A stretch of 24,568 bases of DNA. Source: UBA1368 sp964563125. GTDB lineage: Bacteria; Bacillota; Syntrophomonadia; Syntrophomonadales; Syntrophomonadaceae. The stretch spans positions 1 through 24,568 of the forward strand of contig CAZLVY010000030.1 in NCBI GenBank assembly GCA_964563125.1, given 5' to 3'. Below are positions 6,918-15,701 of the stretch, in pieces (the first letter of the stretch is position 1; each line of letters opens with the position of its first letter). The notes beneath the pieces are model-generated. The model was not told the DNA's origin, did not search any database, and worked only from the letters and a program-made list of their open reading frames with translations. The position numbers and the translations under genes are program-made.

Positions 6918-7546
6918 TCAGAATCACTGACCCGGGTCGTTTAAGACTGGCTGTTTTAGCTTCAGGCCGCGGCAGTAATTTTGCAGCTATAATGCAGGCA
7001 ATTGAAGAAAAAAGATTATCAGCGGATATAGTACTGGTTATAAGCGATAAAAAGGATGCTCCTGTTTTAAATAAAGCCCTGACCTGCAAAATAGATTTTT
7101 TTTACATAGCTCCCGAAGATTTTACCAGCAAAACCGCCTATGAACAAGAGATAATTAAAAGACTTAAGGAATATAATGTGCAGTTGGTTGTCTTAGCTGG
7201 CTATATGAGGCTTATCGGCAAAGAACTGCTTAATGCCTATAAATGGAAGATTATTAATATACATCCTGCCTTACTACCGTCGTTTACCGGTTTGCACGCT
7301 CAGCAGCAAGCTATAGATTACGGGGTAAAATTTAGCGGCTGTACGGTCCACTTTGTTGATGACGGTGTTGATAGTGGTCCGATAATTATGCAAAGAGTTG
7401 TACCAGTTTTCCCGCAGGATACAGCTGACACATTAGCTGAGCGGATTCTTATTGAAGAGCATCAGGTTTATGCTGAATCACTGCAGCTATTTGCTCAGGG
7501 AAAAGTATATTTAGATGGCAGAAAAGTACTAATAAAGGAAAGATAA
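6914..7546 (+). CDS. purN: Phosphoribosylglycinamide formyltransferase
   Basis: Transfers formyl from 10-formyl-THF to GAR, the third purine step. GRGSNF (18-23) binds the substrate phosphate. The catalytic NIHPALLPSF block (Asn115, His117) and HFVDDGVDSGPIIMQ (146-160), carrying the catalytic aspartate, are all present. 210 aa, normal length. Start ATG overlaps the purM stop by 4 bases. Followed 27 bp later by purH with its own AGGAGG. No alternative ATP-dependent PurT is seen. Confidence 0.97.
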   Translation: MIRITDPGRLRLAVLASGRGSNFAAIMQAIEEKRLSADIVLVISDKKDAPVLNKALTCKIDFFYIAPEDFTSKTAYEQEIIKRLKEYNVQLVVLAGYMRLIGKELLNAYKWKIINIHPALLPSFTGLHAQQQAIDYGVKFSGCTVHFVDDGVDSGPIIMQRVVPVFPQDTADTLAERILIEEHQVYAESLQLFAQGKVYLDGRKVLIKER

Positions 7547-7573
7547 TTTTTAGCTTTTAAGGAGGAATCTATC

Positions 7574-9097
7574 ATGCCAAGAGCACTTATCAGTGTATCT
7601 GATAAAAAAGGAATTGTTGAGTTTGCCAGAGGTCTTGAAAAGTTAGGCTGGGAACTGATATCAACCGGAGGAACTTATGCAGCTTTGCAAGAGGCTGGTG
7701 TTAAAGTAACCAAAGTGGCAGAAATTACAGAATTTCCTGAAATTCTGGGCGGCAGAGTTAAGACACTGCATCCTCGGATACATGGAGGTATTTTAGCCAA
7801 AAGAATTCCCGAACATCTGGCCCAGCTTAAAGCACATAAGATAGACCTGATTGATATGGTAGTAGTAAATCTCTATCCTTTTCGCCAGACTATCTTAAAA
7901 CCGGATGTAACTCATGAGGAAGCTATTGAGAATATAGATATCGGTGGGCCTACTATGATTAGATCTGCTGCCAAGAATTATCGCGATGTAGCTGTAGTAG
8001 TAAAACCGGAACGATACGAGCAGGTATTAGCTGAGCTGCAGGAAAAAGGCAGTATCAGTGAAGAGACCAGAATGCAGCTGGCCTGGGAAGCTTTCAGTCA
8101 TACGGCTGCTTATGATGCGGTTATCAGTTCTTATCTGGCACCGCCAGACCAGCAGCTTAGCGGTGAAAACTATATTATCGCCGGAGAAAAAGTATACGAT
8201 CTGCGTTATGGGGAAAATCCTCACCAACAGGCAGCATTTTACCGCAATATGATGCCTTCAAAAGGGCTGCCAGATGCTGAGCAGTTAAATGGTAAAGAAC
8301 TATCCTATAATAATATTATTGATACCCAGGCGGCATGGATATTAGTAAAGGAATTTGATCAACCAGCCTGCGTAATTGTAAAACATACTAATCCATGCGG
8401 GGTGGCGGTAGCTGATAATTTGCATGATGCTTATGAAAAAGCTTTTGCTGCTGATTCAAAGTCCGCTTATGGGGGAATTATTGCTCTTAACCGTTCGGTT
8501 GACCAAGCAACTGCCCTGCTTATTGCCAAACCCTTTATGGAAGTAGTTATTGCCCCTGATTTTGAGGAAAAAGCCCTGGAAATTTTGCGGGCCAAAGTTA
8601 ATCTGCGTCTGCTGAAAATGCCGCTGACTAAAACAGACCGCTTTGAATATAAAAGCGTTGCAGGCGGTTTTGTAGTTCAGGAAACTGATAATGATGATTT
8701 TAAAATAGAAGCAGCTAAAACAGTAACTGTTGCTGTGCCCGATGCCGGACAATTAAAAGATATGGAATTTGCCTGGAAAATAGTTAAACATGTTAAATCA
8801 AATGCTATCGTAATTGCCCGAGACGGGGTAACTATTGGCATAGGTGCCGGACAAATGAACCGGGTAGGTGCCGCCTCTATTGCTCTTAGCGACAAGGGAG
8901 AACTGACCAATGGTGCCGTCATGGCCTCAGATGCCTTTTTCCCCTTTGGTGATACGGTCCAATTAGCCGGCAAATATGGTATTACAGCTATCATTCAACC
9001 GGGTGGATCAGTTCGAGATGAAGAAAGTATTGCTGCCTGCAATCAGTTGGGGATGGCTATGATTTTTACCGGGGTAAGACATTTTAAGCACGGCTAA
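7574..9097 (+). CDS. purH: Bifunctional AICAR transformylase / IMP cyclohydrolase
   Basis: Catalyses the last two steps to IMP. The N-terminal IMP cyclohydrolase domain (about 1-190) shows SVSDKKGI, STGGT, GGRVKTLHP and NLYPF. The C-terminal transformylase domain shows YGENPHQ, ELSYNNI, the catalytic Lys-His pair in KHTNPCG (Lys270, His271), DSKSAYGGI and the closing SDAFFPF and IIQPGGSVRD motifs. 507 aa, full length. AAGGAGG precedes the ATG. Its substrate AICAR is also the by-product of the HisH/HisF step, which links it chemically to the histidine genes downstream. In position it is between purN (27 bp) and purD (24 bp). Confidence 0.98.
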   Translation: MPRALISVSDKKGIVEFARGLEKLGWELISTGGTYAALQEAGVKVTKVAEITEFPEILGGRVKTLHPRIHGGILAKRIPEHLAQLKAHKIDLIDMVVVNLYPFRQTILKPDVTHEEAIENIDIGGPTMIRSAAKNYRDVAVVVKPERYEQVLAELQEKGSISEETRMQLAWEAFSHTAAYDAVISSYLAPPDQQLSGENYIIAGEKVYDLRYGENPHQQAAFYRNMMPSKGLPDAEQLNGKELSYNNIIDTQAAWILVKEFDQPACVIVKHTNPCGVAVADNLHDAYEKAFAADSKSAYGGIIALNRSVDQATALLIAKPFMEVVIAPDFEEKALEILRAKVNLRLLKMPLTKTDRFEYKSVAGGFVVQETDNDDFKIEAAKTVTVAVPDAGQLKDMEFAWKIVKHVKSNAIVIARDGVTIGIGAGQMNRVGAASIALSDKGELTNGAVMASDAFFPFGDTVQLAGKYGITAIIQPGGSVRDEESIAACNQLGMAMIFTGVRHFKHG

Positions 9098-9121
9098 ATA
9101 TAAAATCAGCGGAGGGAAATA

Positions 9122-10402
9122 ATGGGCAAGAGAGTTTTGGTAATAGGACAAGGCGGCAGAGAACATGCGCTGGTCTGGAAATTAAAACAAAGTCCTGAAA
9201 TCGATAAATTATATGCAGCTCCGGGCAATCCAGGAATCGCGTCACTGGCTGAATGTATAGATATTAGGGCCGACCAAATAGACGAGCTGCTTTTTTGGGC
9301 GCAAGAGGCACAAATAGATTTGACGGTGGTAGGTCCTGAGGTACCGCTTATGGATGGTATAGTTGATAAATTTCAGGCAGCCGGTTTAAAAATATTTGGG
9401 CCCACTGCACTGGCGGCACGCCTGGAGGCCAGCAAAATATTTGCCAAAAATTTATTTAAGAAATACCATATTCCTACTGCCCAATTTGAAGCTTTTGCTG
9501 ATTTGCAACTAGCCTACCAGTATGCCTGCTCTTTGATGCAAAAAGGTAACCCGGTAGTTATAAAAGCTGACGGTCTGGCAGCAGGTAAAGGAGTAGTAAT
9601 TGCTTCTGACTTGCACGAGGTCGATCAGGCTCTCAACAGCATGATGAAAGATAAAAGTTTTGGAACTGCCGGTGAAAAAGTAATAATAGAAGAATTTCTT
9701 AGCGGAGAAGAAGTGAGCTTTTTTGCTATCAGTGACGGTAAAGAGTTTGTTTCTATAATTTCTGCCCAGGACCACAAGCAAATTTTTGATGATGATAAAG
9801 GACCTAATACAGGAGGCATGGGTGCTTATGTCAATCCTCCTGTTTTCAGCCGGGAACTGCAGAAGCAAGTTGAAGATACTATTATAAGACCGGTCATAGC
9901 CGCCATGCAGGCCGAAGGATGCCCTTATCAAGGTGTGCTTTACGCCGGACTGATGATAACACCGGATGGTCTTAAAGTACTGGAGTTTAATGCCCGTTTC
10001 GGCGACCCTGAAACCCAGGCTATTATGCCGATGATTAATGGTGATATTCTGCCCCTTTTTGAAGCAGCAGTTAATGGTGAATTAAAAAATTATCAGGTGG
10101 AAATAGCGCCAGGCAGTTGTATTTGCGTAGTTTTGGCTTCCAAAGGTTACCCCGGTCCTTATGAAAAGGGACAGTTAATCAAAGGTCTGGATAATCTGGA
10201 TGATGCAATGGTTTTTCATGCCGGGACCAGCTTAAAAGAAGAGCAGCTATATACTAATGGCGGACGGGTCCTGGCAGTTGTCTGCAGTGGTCCGGACATA
10301 TTGACGGCCAGATGTAAGGTTTACAGTGAAGTGGAGAAAATATATTTTGCCGGAATGCACTATCGTAGGGATATTGCTATGAAAGCTTTGCACAGGGGAT
10401 AA
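9122..10402 (+). CDS. purD: Phosphoribosylamine-glycine ligase (GAR synthetase)
   Basis: ATP-dependent ligation of glycine to phosphoribosylamine, the second purine step. ATP-grasp enzyme: N-terminal GQGGREHAL (9-17), central GPEVPL, the lid motif KADGLAAGKGV, GPNTGGMGAY, and the metal/ATP motif EFNARFGDPETQ (288-299). At 426 aa it is complete. GGAGGG precedes the ATG at good spacing. The next gene starts 5 bases after the stop, so the operon continues past the purine genes. Confidence 0.98.
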   Translation: MGKRVLVIGQGGREHALVWKLKQSPEIDKLYAAPGNPGIASLAECIDIRADQIDELLFWAQEAQIDLTVVGPEVPLMDGIVDKFQAAGLKIFGPTALAARLEASKIFAKNLFKKYHIPTAQFEAFADLQLAYQYACSLMQKGNPVVIKADGLAAGKGVVIASDLHEVDQALNSMMKDKSFGTAGEKVIIEEFLSGEEVSFFAISDGKEFVSIISAQDHKQIFDDDKGPNTGGMGAYVNPPVFSRELQKQVEDTIIRPVIAAMQAEGCPYQGVLYAGLMITPDGLKVLEFNARFGDPETQAIMPMINGDILPLFEAAVNGELKNYQVEIAPGSCICVVLASKGYPGPYEKGQLIKGLDNLDDAMVFHAGTSLKEEQLYTNGGRVLAVVCSGPDILTARCKVYSEVEKIYFAGMHYRRDIAMKALHRG

Positions 10403-10406
10403 TAGT

Positions 10407-10940
10407 ATGGAAAATTCTAAGGCACCATTTATAAGAGTTGGCAGTTTTATAATCATAGTTCTCTTACTGCTGTATCTGCCTACCCGCGAATTTTTGAAAA
10501 TGACTTTTATGCTGGGTATGCCATTGGTTCTCTTTTTAGTTGTGATGAAAAAGAATAATAAATATTCGCCGTTATGGATAATGTCGGCTCTGGTTATAAT
10601 TCTTATCACAGGCGTTTATCTATATTCGCTGACAACCCTTCCTGATCGTATTGAAACTCGCCGTATTGTTATTGAAGGTGAAGTTTTGTTGGCTGATGGC
10701 AAATTTGATGAAGCTGTGGCTAATTACCGTAAACTTGAACAAACCGGTGAAATTAACAAAATGAATGATAAAATTGCCGTGGTGGAGGCGGAAAAAGCAG
10801 GTCGTAGTTTGATTGAGGAGGCCGAGCTTTTAATAGCGGACGGGAAGAATGATGCTGCCCGCGAGGTATTGCAAAAAGTCCCCACTGACACCAGAGCAGC
10901 GCAGGAAGCGGTAAAGATGCTGAGAGCATTAAATAAATAA
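10407..10940 (+). CDS. Membrane protein with a TPR-like cytoplasmic or external tail, function unknown
   Basis: 177 aa, no named family recognised. Three hydrophobic segments at about 12-25, 33-47 and 54-73 are followed by a roughly 100-residue hydrophilic helical tail. The tail has two similar helical units, EGEVLLADGKFDEAVANYRK and EAELLIADGKNDAAREVLQK, each with the LLADGKxDEA pattern of tetratricopeptide-like helix pairs, so it probably binds a partner. Its ATG follows the purD stop by 4 bases, with a GGGGATAA ribosome site inside purD, and it is followed 19 bp later by the HD protein. Position inside the purine-histidine run suggests co-expression, not necessarily shared function. Confidence 0.75.
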   Translation: MENSKAPFIRVGSFIIIVLLLLYLPTREFLKMTFMLGMPLVLFLVVMKKNNKYSPLWIMSALVIILITGVYLYSLTTLPDRIETRRIVIEGEVLLADGKFDEAVANYRKLEQTGEINKMNDKIAVVEAEKAGRSLIEEAELLIADGKNDAAREVLQKVPTDTRAAQEAVKMLRALNK

Positions 10941-10958
10941 CCTAAAAGGGGTAGAGAA

Positions 10959-11621
10959 ATGGTAACACTTGAGGATGTTAAGAAAAATGATCTGGTTAAG
11001 CAGTACATGGATTCAGGCAATACCTACATCGGCAACATAGGGGCAATTGAACATAACCTAAGCCATGCTGAATTGTCGGCCGAGTTATGCAGCCAAATAC
11101 TGACCAAGCTGGGCTATTCCCCAAGAGAAGCCGAACTGGGCGCAATTGCAGGTTTTCTACACGATATTGGCAATCTGGTTAACCGCTATGGGCACGGAAT
11201 GTCAGGAGCTATAATAGCTTTTAATATATTGCTGGATTTAGGAATGGATCCGGATGAAATAGCAATCATAATAGGAGCTATAGGCAACCATGAAGAAAAT
11301 TCTGGAGGAAGAGCTGTTAATAATGTAGGTGCCGCTTTAATTCTGGCCGATAAATCAGATGTTCACCGCTCAAGGGTGCGCAAGCGCGATTTTGCTGCCT
11401 TTACTCCCCGGGACCGGGTTAACTACGCTGTAACTGAATCCAACCTTTTAATCGATGAAAAGAACCGCATCATTACTATGAAACTGCAAATAGATACTAG
11501 TGTCTGCTCAGTAATCGAGTATTTTGAAATATTTTTAACTAAAATGCTGATGAGCAGGCGGGCGGCAGAATTTCTTAAATGTGAATTCGAACTGCTGGTA
11601 AACGATAATAAGCTTTTATAG
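10959..11621 (+). CDS. HD-domain phosphohydrolase
   Basis: 220 aa HD-superfamily protein, predicted metal-dependent phosphohydrolase in the cytosol. The metal ligands appear in order: His in AIEHNLSHAE (about 31), the HD pair in AGFLHDIGN (about 69-70), His in GAIGNHEEN (about 110), and Asp in LILADKSDVH (about 131). After the HD core, a C-terminal part rich in beta strands and helices (YAVTESNLLIDEKN onward) has no recognised domain. The substrate is unknown; family members act on nucleotides, (p)ppGpp, cyclic nucleotides or sugar phosphates. Ribosome site AAAGGGG is close to the ATG. It sits between the purine genes and yerC/hisR with 16-18 bp gaps, so a role in nucleotide housekeeping is plausible but unproven. 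Confidence 0.86.
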   Translation: MVTLEDVKKNDLVKQYMDSGNTYIGNIGAIEHNLSHAELSAELCSQILTKLGYSPREAELGAIAGFLHDIGNLVNRYGHGMSGAIIAFNILLDLGMDPDEIAIIIGAIGNHEENSGGRAVNNVGAALILADKSDVHRSRVRKRDFAAFTPRDRVNYAVTESNLLIDEKNRIITMKLQIDTSVCSVIEYFEIFLTKMLMSRRAAEFLKCEFELLVNDNKLL

Positions 11622-11637
11622 CGGGGAGGTAAACATA

Positions 11638-11949
11638 TTGATTTTCACCCCTAAGTGGAAAGATGCAAACACCGATTTATTAGTCAAAACTTTACTAAGT
11701 CTAAAAGACGAAGAAGAAGTTTATCGCTTACTGGATGATTTGTGTACCATAAGTGAGATAAAAGCTATGGCGCAGCGAATTCATGTAGCGCAGCTTCTGG
11801 CTAATAATACTACTTACAATACGATTGCCACCAGTACTGGTGCCAGTACGGCAACCATAAGCCGGGTTAAAAGATGCCTGAATTATGGTGCCGGCGGCTA
11901 TGAAAAAGCATTGCAGAGCATAGCAGGAGATGTTAATTATGAGAAATAG
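11638..11949 (+). CDS. yerC: YerC/HisR, TrpR-family repressor
   Basis: 103 aa, TrpR-like superfamily, YerC/YecD branch. The phrase ISEIKAMAQRIHVAQLL (38-54) is followed by the helix-turn-helix about 58-82 (TIATSTGASTATISRV, then RCLNYGAGGY), which is diagnostic for the branch. In comparative regulon work this family is named HisR and predicted to control histidine biosynthesis and transport in Bacillota; that role is from family knowledge. Start TTG 11638 has GGGGAGGT 9 bases upstream. Its 3' end overlaps hisZ by 11 bases, so the regulator is translated together with the pathway it may control. I did not find an operator I could defend. Confidence 0.9.
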   Translation: MIFTPKWKDANTDLLVKTLLSLKDEEEVYRLLDDLCTISEIKAMAQRIHVAQLLANNTTYNTIATSTGASTATISRVKRCLNYGAGGYEKALQSIAGDVNYEK

Positions 11950-13093
11950 AGAAATACCTAAAGGACTTAGAGACCTTCTCCCCGATGAAGTCAAAATAAA
12001 AAGAAATATTGAAAATCAAGCCGTTAGTCTTTTTAGCAGATATGGTTATGAAGAAGTAATAACACCAACTTTTGAATATTTGGAAGTGGTGGAATCGGGT
12101 GCCGGCAGCAACATTCGTGAGGAACTCTTCTTGTTTATGGACCGGGAAGGCGGCATACTTTCACTGCGCCCGGAAATGACTGTGTCCATCGCTCGTCTTG
12201 CTGCTACCCATCTGCAGGAGGAACCTTGGCCGCAAAGACTATATTATACGGGCAATGTCTTTCGTCATGTACAACCGCAGAAAGCCCAGTACCGGGAATT
12301 TTGGCAGGCAGGAATTGAACTTTTAGGAGCCCAGGGACCGCTTGCCGATGCCGAAGTCATAACTGTAGCGGCCAAAACTTTAAGTGCTATAGGCCTTGAG
12401 GATTTTAAAATCAGTCTGAATCATATCGGCATCTTCAATAGTATCCTGGAAGAAAGCAATATGAATAATCAGGATAAAGTTATGATGCGGCAATTGGTTG
12501 AGAGTAAAGACCTGGTGGAATTATCCCGCATTTTGGAATCCCTGGCCATTGATGACCGTATGAAAGAGACTATTGCCAGTTTGCCGGTTTTGCATGGTGA
12601 CTTGGATATAATTAAAAAAATACCCTTTTTAGAATACAGTCCAAAGGCCAGTGAAGCAGTGACTGAACTTTTAAAAATATATGAAGCCTTAAATACTTTC
12701 GGGGTAATCGATCATATAGTAATAGATATGGGTGTTTTAAGAGGACTGGATTACTATACCGGCATTGTATTTGAAGGTTATTCACCAGCGCTGGGTTATG
12801 GATTGCTGGGTGGAGGTCGTTATGATAATCTGATGGGCCAATTTGGTTTTCCCTGTCCGGCAACCGGGTTTGCGCTGGGAATGGATCGGGCAGCACTGAT
12901 TATGAAAAATGATGAAGCAGAGGAAGAGCGCTATCTGGTAGGAGGTTCCGACCTGGAAGCGATAGTAAGTAAATGTGATGAACTGCGTGCTTATGGCTGC
13001 ATAGTTGAAATGGATATAGAAAAGAGCAGTCGGGAAGAACTGCTCAGGCTTAGCCAGAAAAGAGAAAACACCACGCTCATTTACATAGATTAG
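11939..13093 (+). CDS. hisZ: ATP phosphoribosyltransferase regulatory subunit
   Basis: HisRS paralogue lacking tRNA-charging activity that assembles with short HisG and mediates histidine feedback. It shows the class II synthetase core: GLRDLLPDE (near the N-terminus), a motif-2 like FRHVQPQKAQYREFWQAG, and RGLDYYTGIVFEGY plus GGGRYDNL and GMDRAA. At 384 aa it ends where the HisRS anticodon-binding domain would begin; only a short degenerate tail (about 50 aa) follows. Together with the short HisG next to it, this supports HisZ rather than HisS. I choose ATG 11939, 9 bases after AGGAG; an ATG at 11930 touches the ribosome site and is less likely. It overlaps yerC by 11 bases. Confidence 0.94.
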   Translation: MRNREIPKGLRDLLPDEVKIKRNIENQAVSLFSRYGYEEVITPTFEYLEVVESGAGSNIREELFLFMDREGGILSLRPEMTVSIARLAATHLQEEPWPQRLYYTGNVFRHVQPQKAQYREFWQAGIELLGAQGPLADAEVITVAAKTLSAIGLEDFKISLNHIGIFNSILEESNMNNQDKVMMRQLVESKDLVELSRILESLAIDDRMKETIASLPVLHGDLDIIKKIPFLEYSPKASEAVTELLKIYEALNTFGVIDHIVIDMGVLRGLDYYTGIVFEGYSPALGYGLLGGGRYDNLMGQFGFPCPATGFALGMDRAALIMKNDEAEEERYLVGGSDLEAIVSKCDELRAYGCIVEMDIEKSSREELLRLSQKRENTTLIYID

Positions 13094-13130
13094 AGAGCAA
13101 ATCACAGGTGAATTATATGGAGGAGTTATA

Positions 13131-13784
13131 ATGCAAGCGAATTATTTAACTATTGCCCTTTCCAAAGGAACTTTGCTGAAGCCGACCATTGAATTGCTCA
13201 GTGACATTGGCCTGCCGACACAAGGATTGACTCCCGAAAGCCGCAACATGGTTTTTAGCTACGAAGCAGAGCGTATAAAGTACATAATGTGCCGTCCTAC
13301 TGATGTTCCGACTTACGTTGAACAAGGTGCTGCTGATTTAGGTATGGTTGGTAAAGATGTAATCGTTGAGCAGCGCAAGGATACTTTTGAAATGGTGGAT
13401 TTGAAATTCGGTTATTGCCGCTTTGTTGTGGCAGGTCCTGCCCATTTACAAAACCTTACCGTGAAAGAACTAAACTATAAGCGGGTAGCAACCAAATTCC
13501 CGGTAGTTGCGGAGCAGTTTTTTCGCAGTCAGGGATTGCAGGTAGAAATAATTACCTTGCATGGCAATATTGAATTGGCACCTATTATGGGCTTGTCGGA
13601 TTTAATTGTTGATATAGTATCTACCGGCCGCACCCTAAAGGAAAATAACCTGGTGGAAATAATAAGAATAATGGATTCCACCACCAGATTAATATGTAAC
13701 CGGGTCAGCTACCGAACCAAATATAATGAAATCCAACCTTTAATTGAAACAATGCAGAAGAAAGTGAAAGGCGGAAGCAACTAA
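13131..13784 (+). CDS. hisG: ATP phosphoribosyltransferase catalytic subunit, short form
   Basis: First step of histidine synthesis: ATP + PRPP to phosphoribosyl-ATP. 217 aa, the short HisG-S form without the C-terminal regulatory domain, which requires HisZ (encoded just upstream). Seen: ALSKGTLL (9-16), DLGMVGKD, VATKFPVVAEQFF, ELAPIMGLSDLIVDIVSTG and GRTLKENNL, the PRPP-binding region. Ribosome site GGAGG precedes the ATG. The stop overlaps the hisD start by one base (TAATG). It is a PRPP consumer, hence relevant to the riboswitch at the head of the gene run. Confidence 0.97.
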   Translation: MQANYLTIALSKGTLLKPTIELLSDIGLPTQGLTPESRNMVFSYEAERIKYIMCRPTDVPTYVEQGAADLGMVGKDVIVEQRKDTFEMVDLKFGYCRFVVAGPAHLQNLTVKELNYKRVATKFPVVAEQFFRSQGLQVEIITLHGNIELAPIMGLSDLIVDIVSTGRTLKENNLVEIIRIMDSTTRLICNRVSYRTKYNEIQPLIETMQKKVKGGSN

Positions 13785-15073
13785 TGAAAATAAAACGGTT
13801 TAAAGCCAATTCCAATGACCTTAATTTATTTCTGCAGAAAAATCTGGCGGATATGAAGCAATATGAGGCTAATGTAGCCCAAATTGCTGCTACCATAAGA
13901 GAAAAAGCTGATCAAGCCATATTTGACTTGACTCTAAAATATGACGGAGCCAGCATCAATCATGAAAATTTCCGGGTTTCCACCGAAGAGATTGAGGAAG
14001 CTTATAACCTGGTTGATGATGAGTATATTTTTGCGATACGCGCTGCTATCGATAATATTGATCTGTTTCATTCCAAGCAACTGAGAAACTCCTGGATGGA
14101 ACCGGATGAGAGAGGCAACATTTTGGGGCAGCTTTTCAGACCCTTGCAGCGAGTGGGAATATATGTACCAGGTGGAACTGCTGCTTATCCTTCTTCGGTA
14201 CTGATGAATGCTATTCCGGCTCAGGTTGCCGGGGTTGAAGAAATAGTGATGGTTAGCCCGCCTGATAAGAATGGCAAAATTAATCCCTATACATTAGTTG
14301 CTGCTGCTGAATTGGATATTAATGAAATATATAAAATGGGCGGTGCGCAAGCAATTTTTGCCCTGGCCTGGGGAACTGAAACAGTAAAAAAAGTAGATCT
14401 TATCAGCGGCCCCGGTAATATTTATGTTACTCTGGCCAAAAAGGCGGTTTACGGAGATGTTAATATCGATATGCTGGCAGGTCCCAGTGAAATATTAATT
14501 GTTGCCGATAGTCAGGCTAATCCTGTTTATTTAGCTGCTGACATGATGTCACAGGCTGAACATGATACATTAGCCCGCAGCATCTTAATCAGTGATGACG
14601 CGAGTCTCTTTGATAAGGTGGAAGCAGAGATCAATCTGCAGATACAAAATTTGTCCCGCAGTGAAATCATTGAAAAATCTTTAAGCTCAAACGGTGCCTT
14701 CATCCTGACCGAAACCATGTATGAAGCATGCCAGGCAGCCAATCAAATAGCACCGGAACATTTGGAACTAATGGTTCAAAATCCTTTTGATTATCTGCAC
14801 AAAATTAATAATGCCGGAGCTATTTTTATGGGACAATACACCCCTGAACCGGTGGGGGATTATTTTGCCGGACCCAATCATATCCTGCCCACCGGCGGAA
14901 CTGCTCGTTTTTATTCCCCGGTTACTATTGACACTTTTATGAAAGCTTCCAGCATTATTTATTACTCCCGGGAAGGGTTGGAAGAAGATGCTGATGATAT
15001 TATAAAACTGGCTACTGTTGAAGGACTGACTGCGCATGCCAATTCGGTGCGAGTGAGAAAGGGGAGAGATTAA
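13784..15073 (+). CDS. hisD: Histidinol dehydrogenase
   Basis: Zn- and NAD-dependent four-electron oxidation of histidinol to histidine, the last step of the pathway. Motifs in order: YVPGGTAAYPSSVLMN, GGAQAIFALAWGTE, SGPGNIYVTLAKK, AGPSEILIVAD, the Zn/catalytic region SQAEHD, APEHLELM with the catalytic Glu-His, and GPNHILPTGGTARF. 429 aa, full length. One-base overlaps with both hisG and hisB imply coupled translation. Confidence 0.98.
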   Translation: MKIKRFKANSNDLNLFLQKNLADMKQYEANVAQIAATIREKADQAIFDLTLKYDGASINHENFRVSTEEIEEAYNLVDDEYIFAIRAAIDNIDLFHSKQLRNSWMEPDERGNILGQLFRPLQRVGIYVPGGTAAYPSSVLMNAIPAQVAGVEEIVMVSPPDKNGKINPYTLVAAAELDINEIYKMGGAQAIFALAWGTETVKKVDLISGPGNIYVTLAKKAVYGDVNIDMLAGPSEILIVADSQANPVYLAADMMSQAEHDTLARSILISDDASLFDKVEAEINLQIQNLSRSEIIEKSLSSNGAFILTETMYEACQAANQIAPEHLELMVQNPFDYLHKINNAGAIFMGQYTPEPVGDYFAGPNHILPTGGTARFYSPVTIDTFMKASSIIYYSREGLEEDADDIIKLATVEGLTAHANSVRVRKGRD

Positions 15074-15669
15074 TGAAGGAAAATTCCCGCAGGGCAGAAA
15101 TCCAGAGGAAAACTGGTGAAACTGAGGTACTGGTGCAAATAGCACTGGATGGTACCGGCAGTTATCAAATCGATACCGAAGTTCCTTTTTTGAGCCATAT
15201 GCTCACGCTTTTTGCCGTTCATAGTCTTTGTGATTTAAAAGTTACGGCCCGAGGTGACATTGAAGTTGATGACCATCATACCGTTGAAGATATAGGAATT
15301 TGCCTGGGCGAGGCTATAAAAGCTGCGGTGGGGGACAAACGCGGTATTAATCGCTACGGGGATTCCATTATTCCCATGGATGAAGCCCTGGCTCGGGTAG
15401 TTATGGACTTATCAGGCCGCCCTTATCTGGCATTTGAAGTTGATATCGAGCAGCAAACCATCGGCAATTTTTCTACCCAAAATGTGCGCGAATTCTTTCA
15501 GGCTATAGTTAATAGTGCCGGCATCAACCTCCATATTGACCTGATACGCGGTGCTAATTCTCATCATATTGTAGAAGCTGTTTTTAAAGCCTTTGGCAGA
15601 GCTCTAAAAAAAGCAGTAACCAATGAACCGCGTGTTGAGGGAGTCTGGTCCAGCAAAGGCAACTTATAG
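15073..15669 (+). CDS. hisB: Imidazoleglycerol-phosphate dehydratase
   Basis: Mn-dependent dehydration of IGP to imidazole acetol phosphate. Monofunctional HisB (198 aa); no histidinol-phosphatase domain is fused. Metal-binding repeats are visible: FLSHML (near 38), DDHHTVEDIGICLGEA (about 66-81) and, in the second half, SGRPYLAF and NSHHIVEAVFKAFGRAL. The start ATG overlaps the hisD stop; GGGGAGA within hisD is the ribosome site. The histidinol-phosphatase step must be encoded elsewhere. Confidence 0.98.
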   Translation: MKENSRRAEIQRKTGETEVLVQIALDGTGSYQIDTEVPFLSHMLTLFAVHSLCDLKVTARGDIEVDDHHTVEDIGICLGEAIKAAVGDKRGINRYGDSIIPMDEALARVVMDLSGRPYLAFEVDIEQQTIGNFSTQNVREFFQAIVNSAGINLHIDLIRGANSHHIVEAVFKAFGRALKKAVTNEPRVEGVWSSKGNL

Positions 15670-15701
15670 ATCTAATAAGCAAAAACATGGAGTGAAATAT
15701 T

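Noticed and set aside
11939..13093. Histidyl-tRNA synthetase (hisS)
   Set aside because: The chain is too short and lacks the anticodon-binding domain; it sits beside a short HisG, which needs HisZ.
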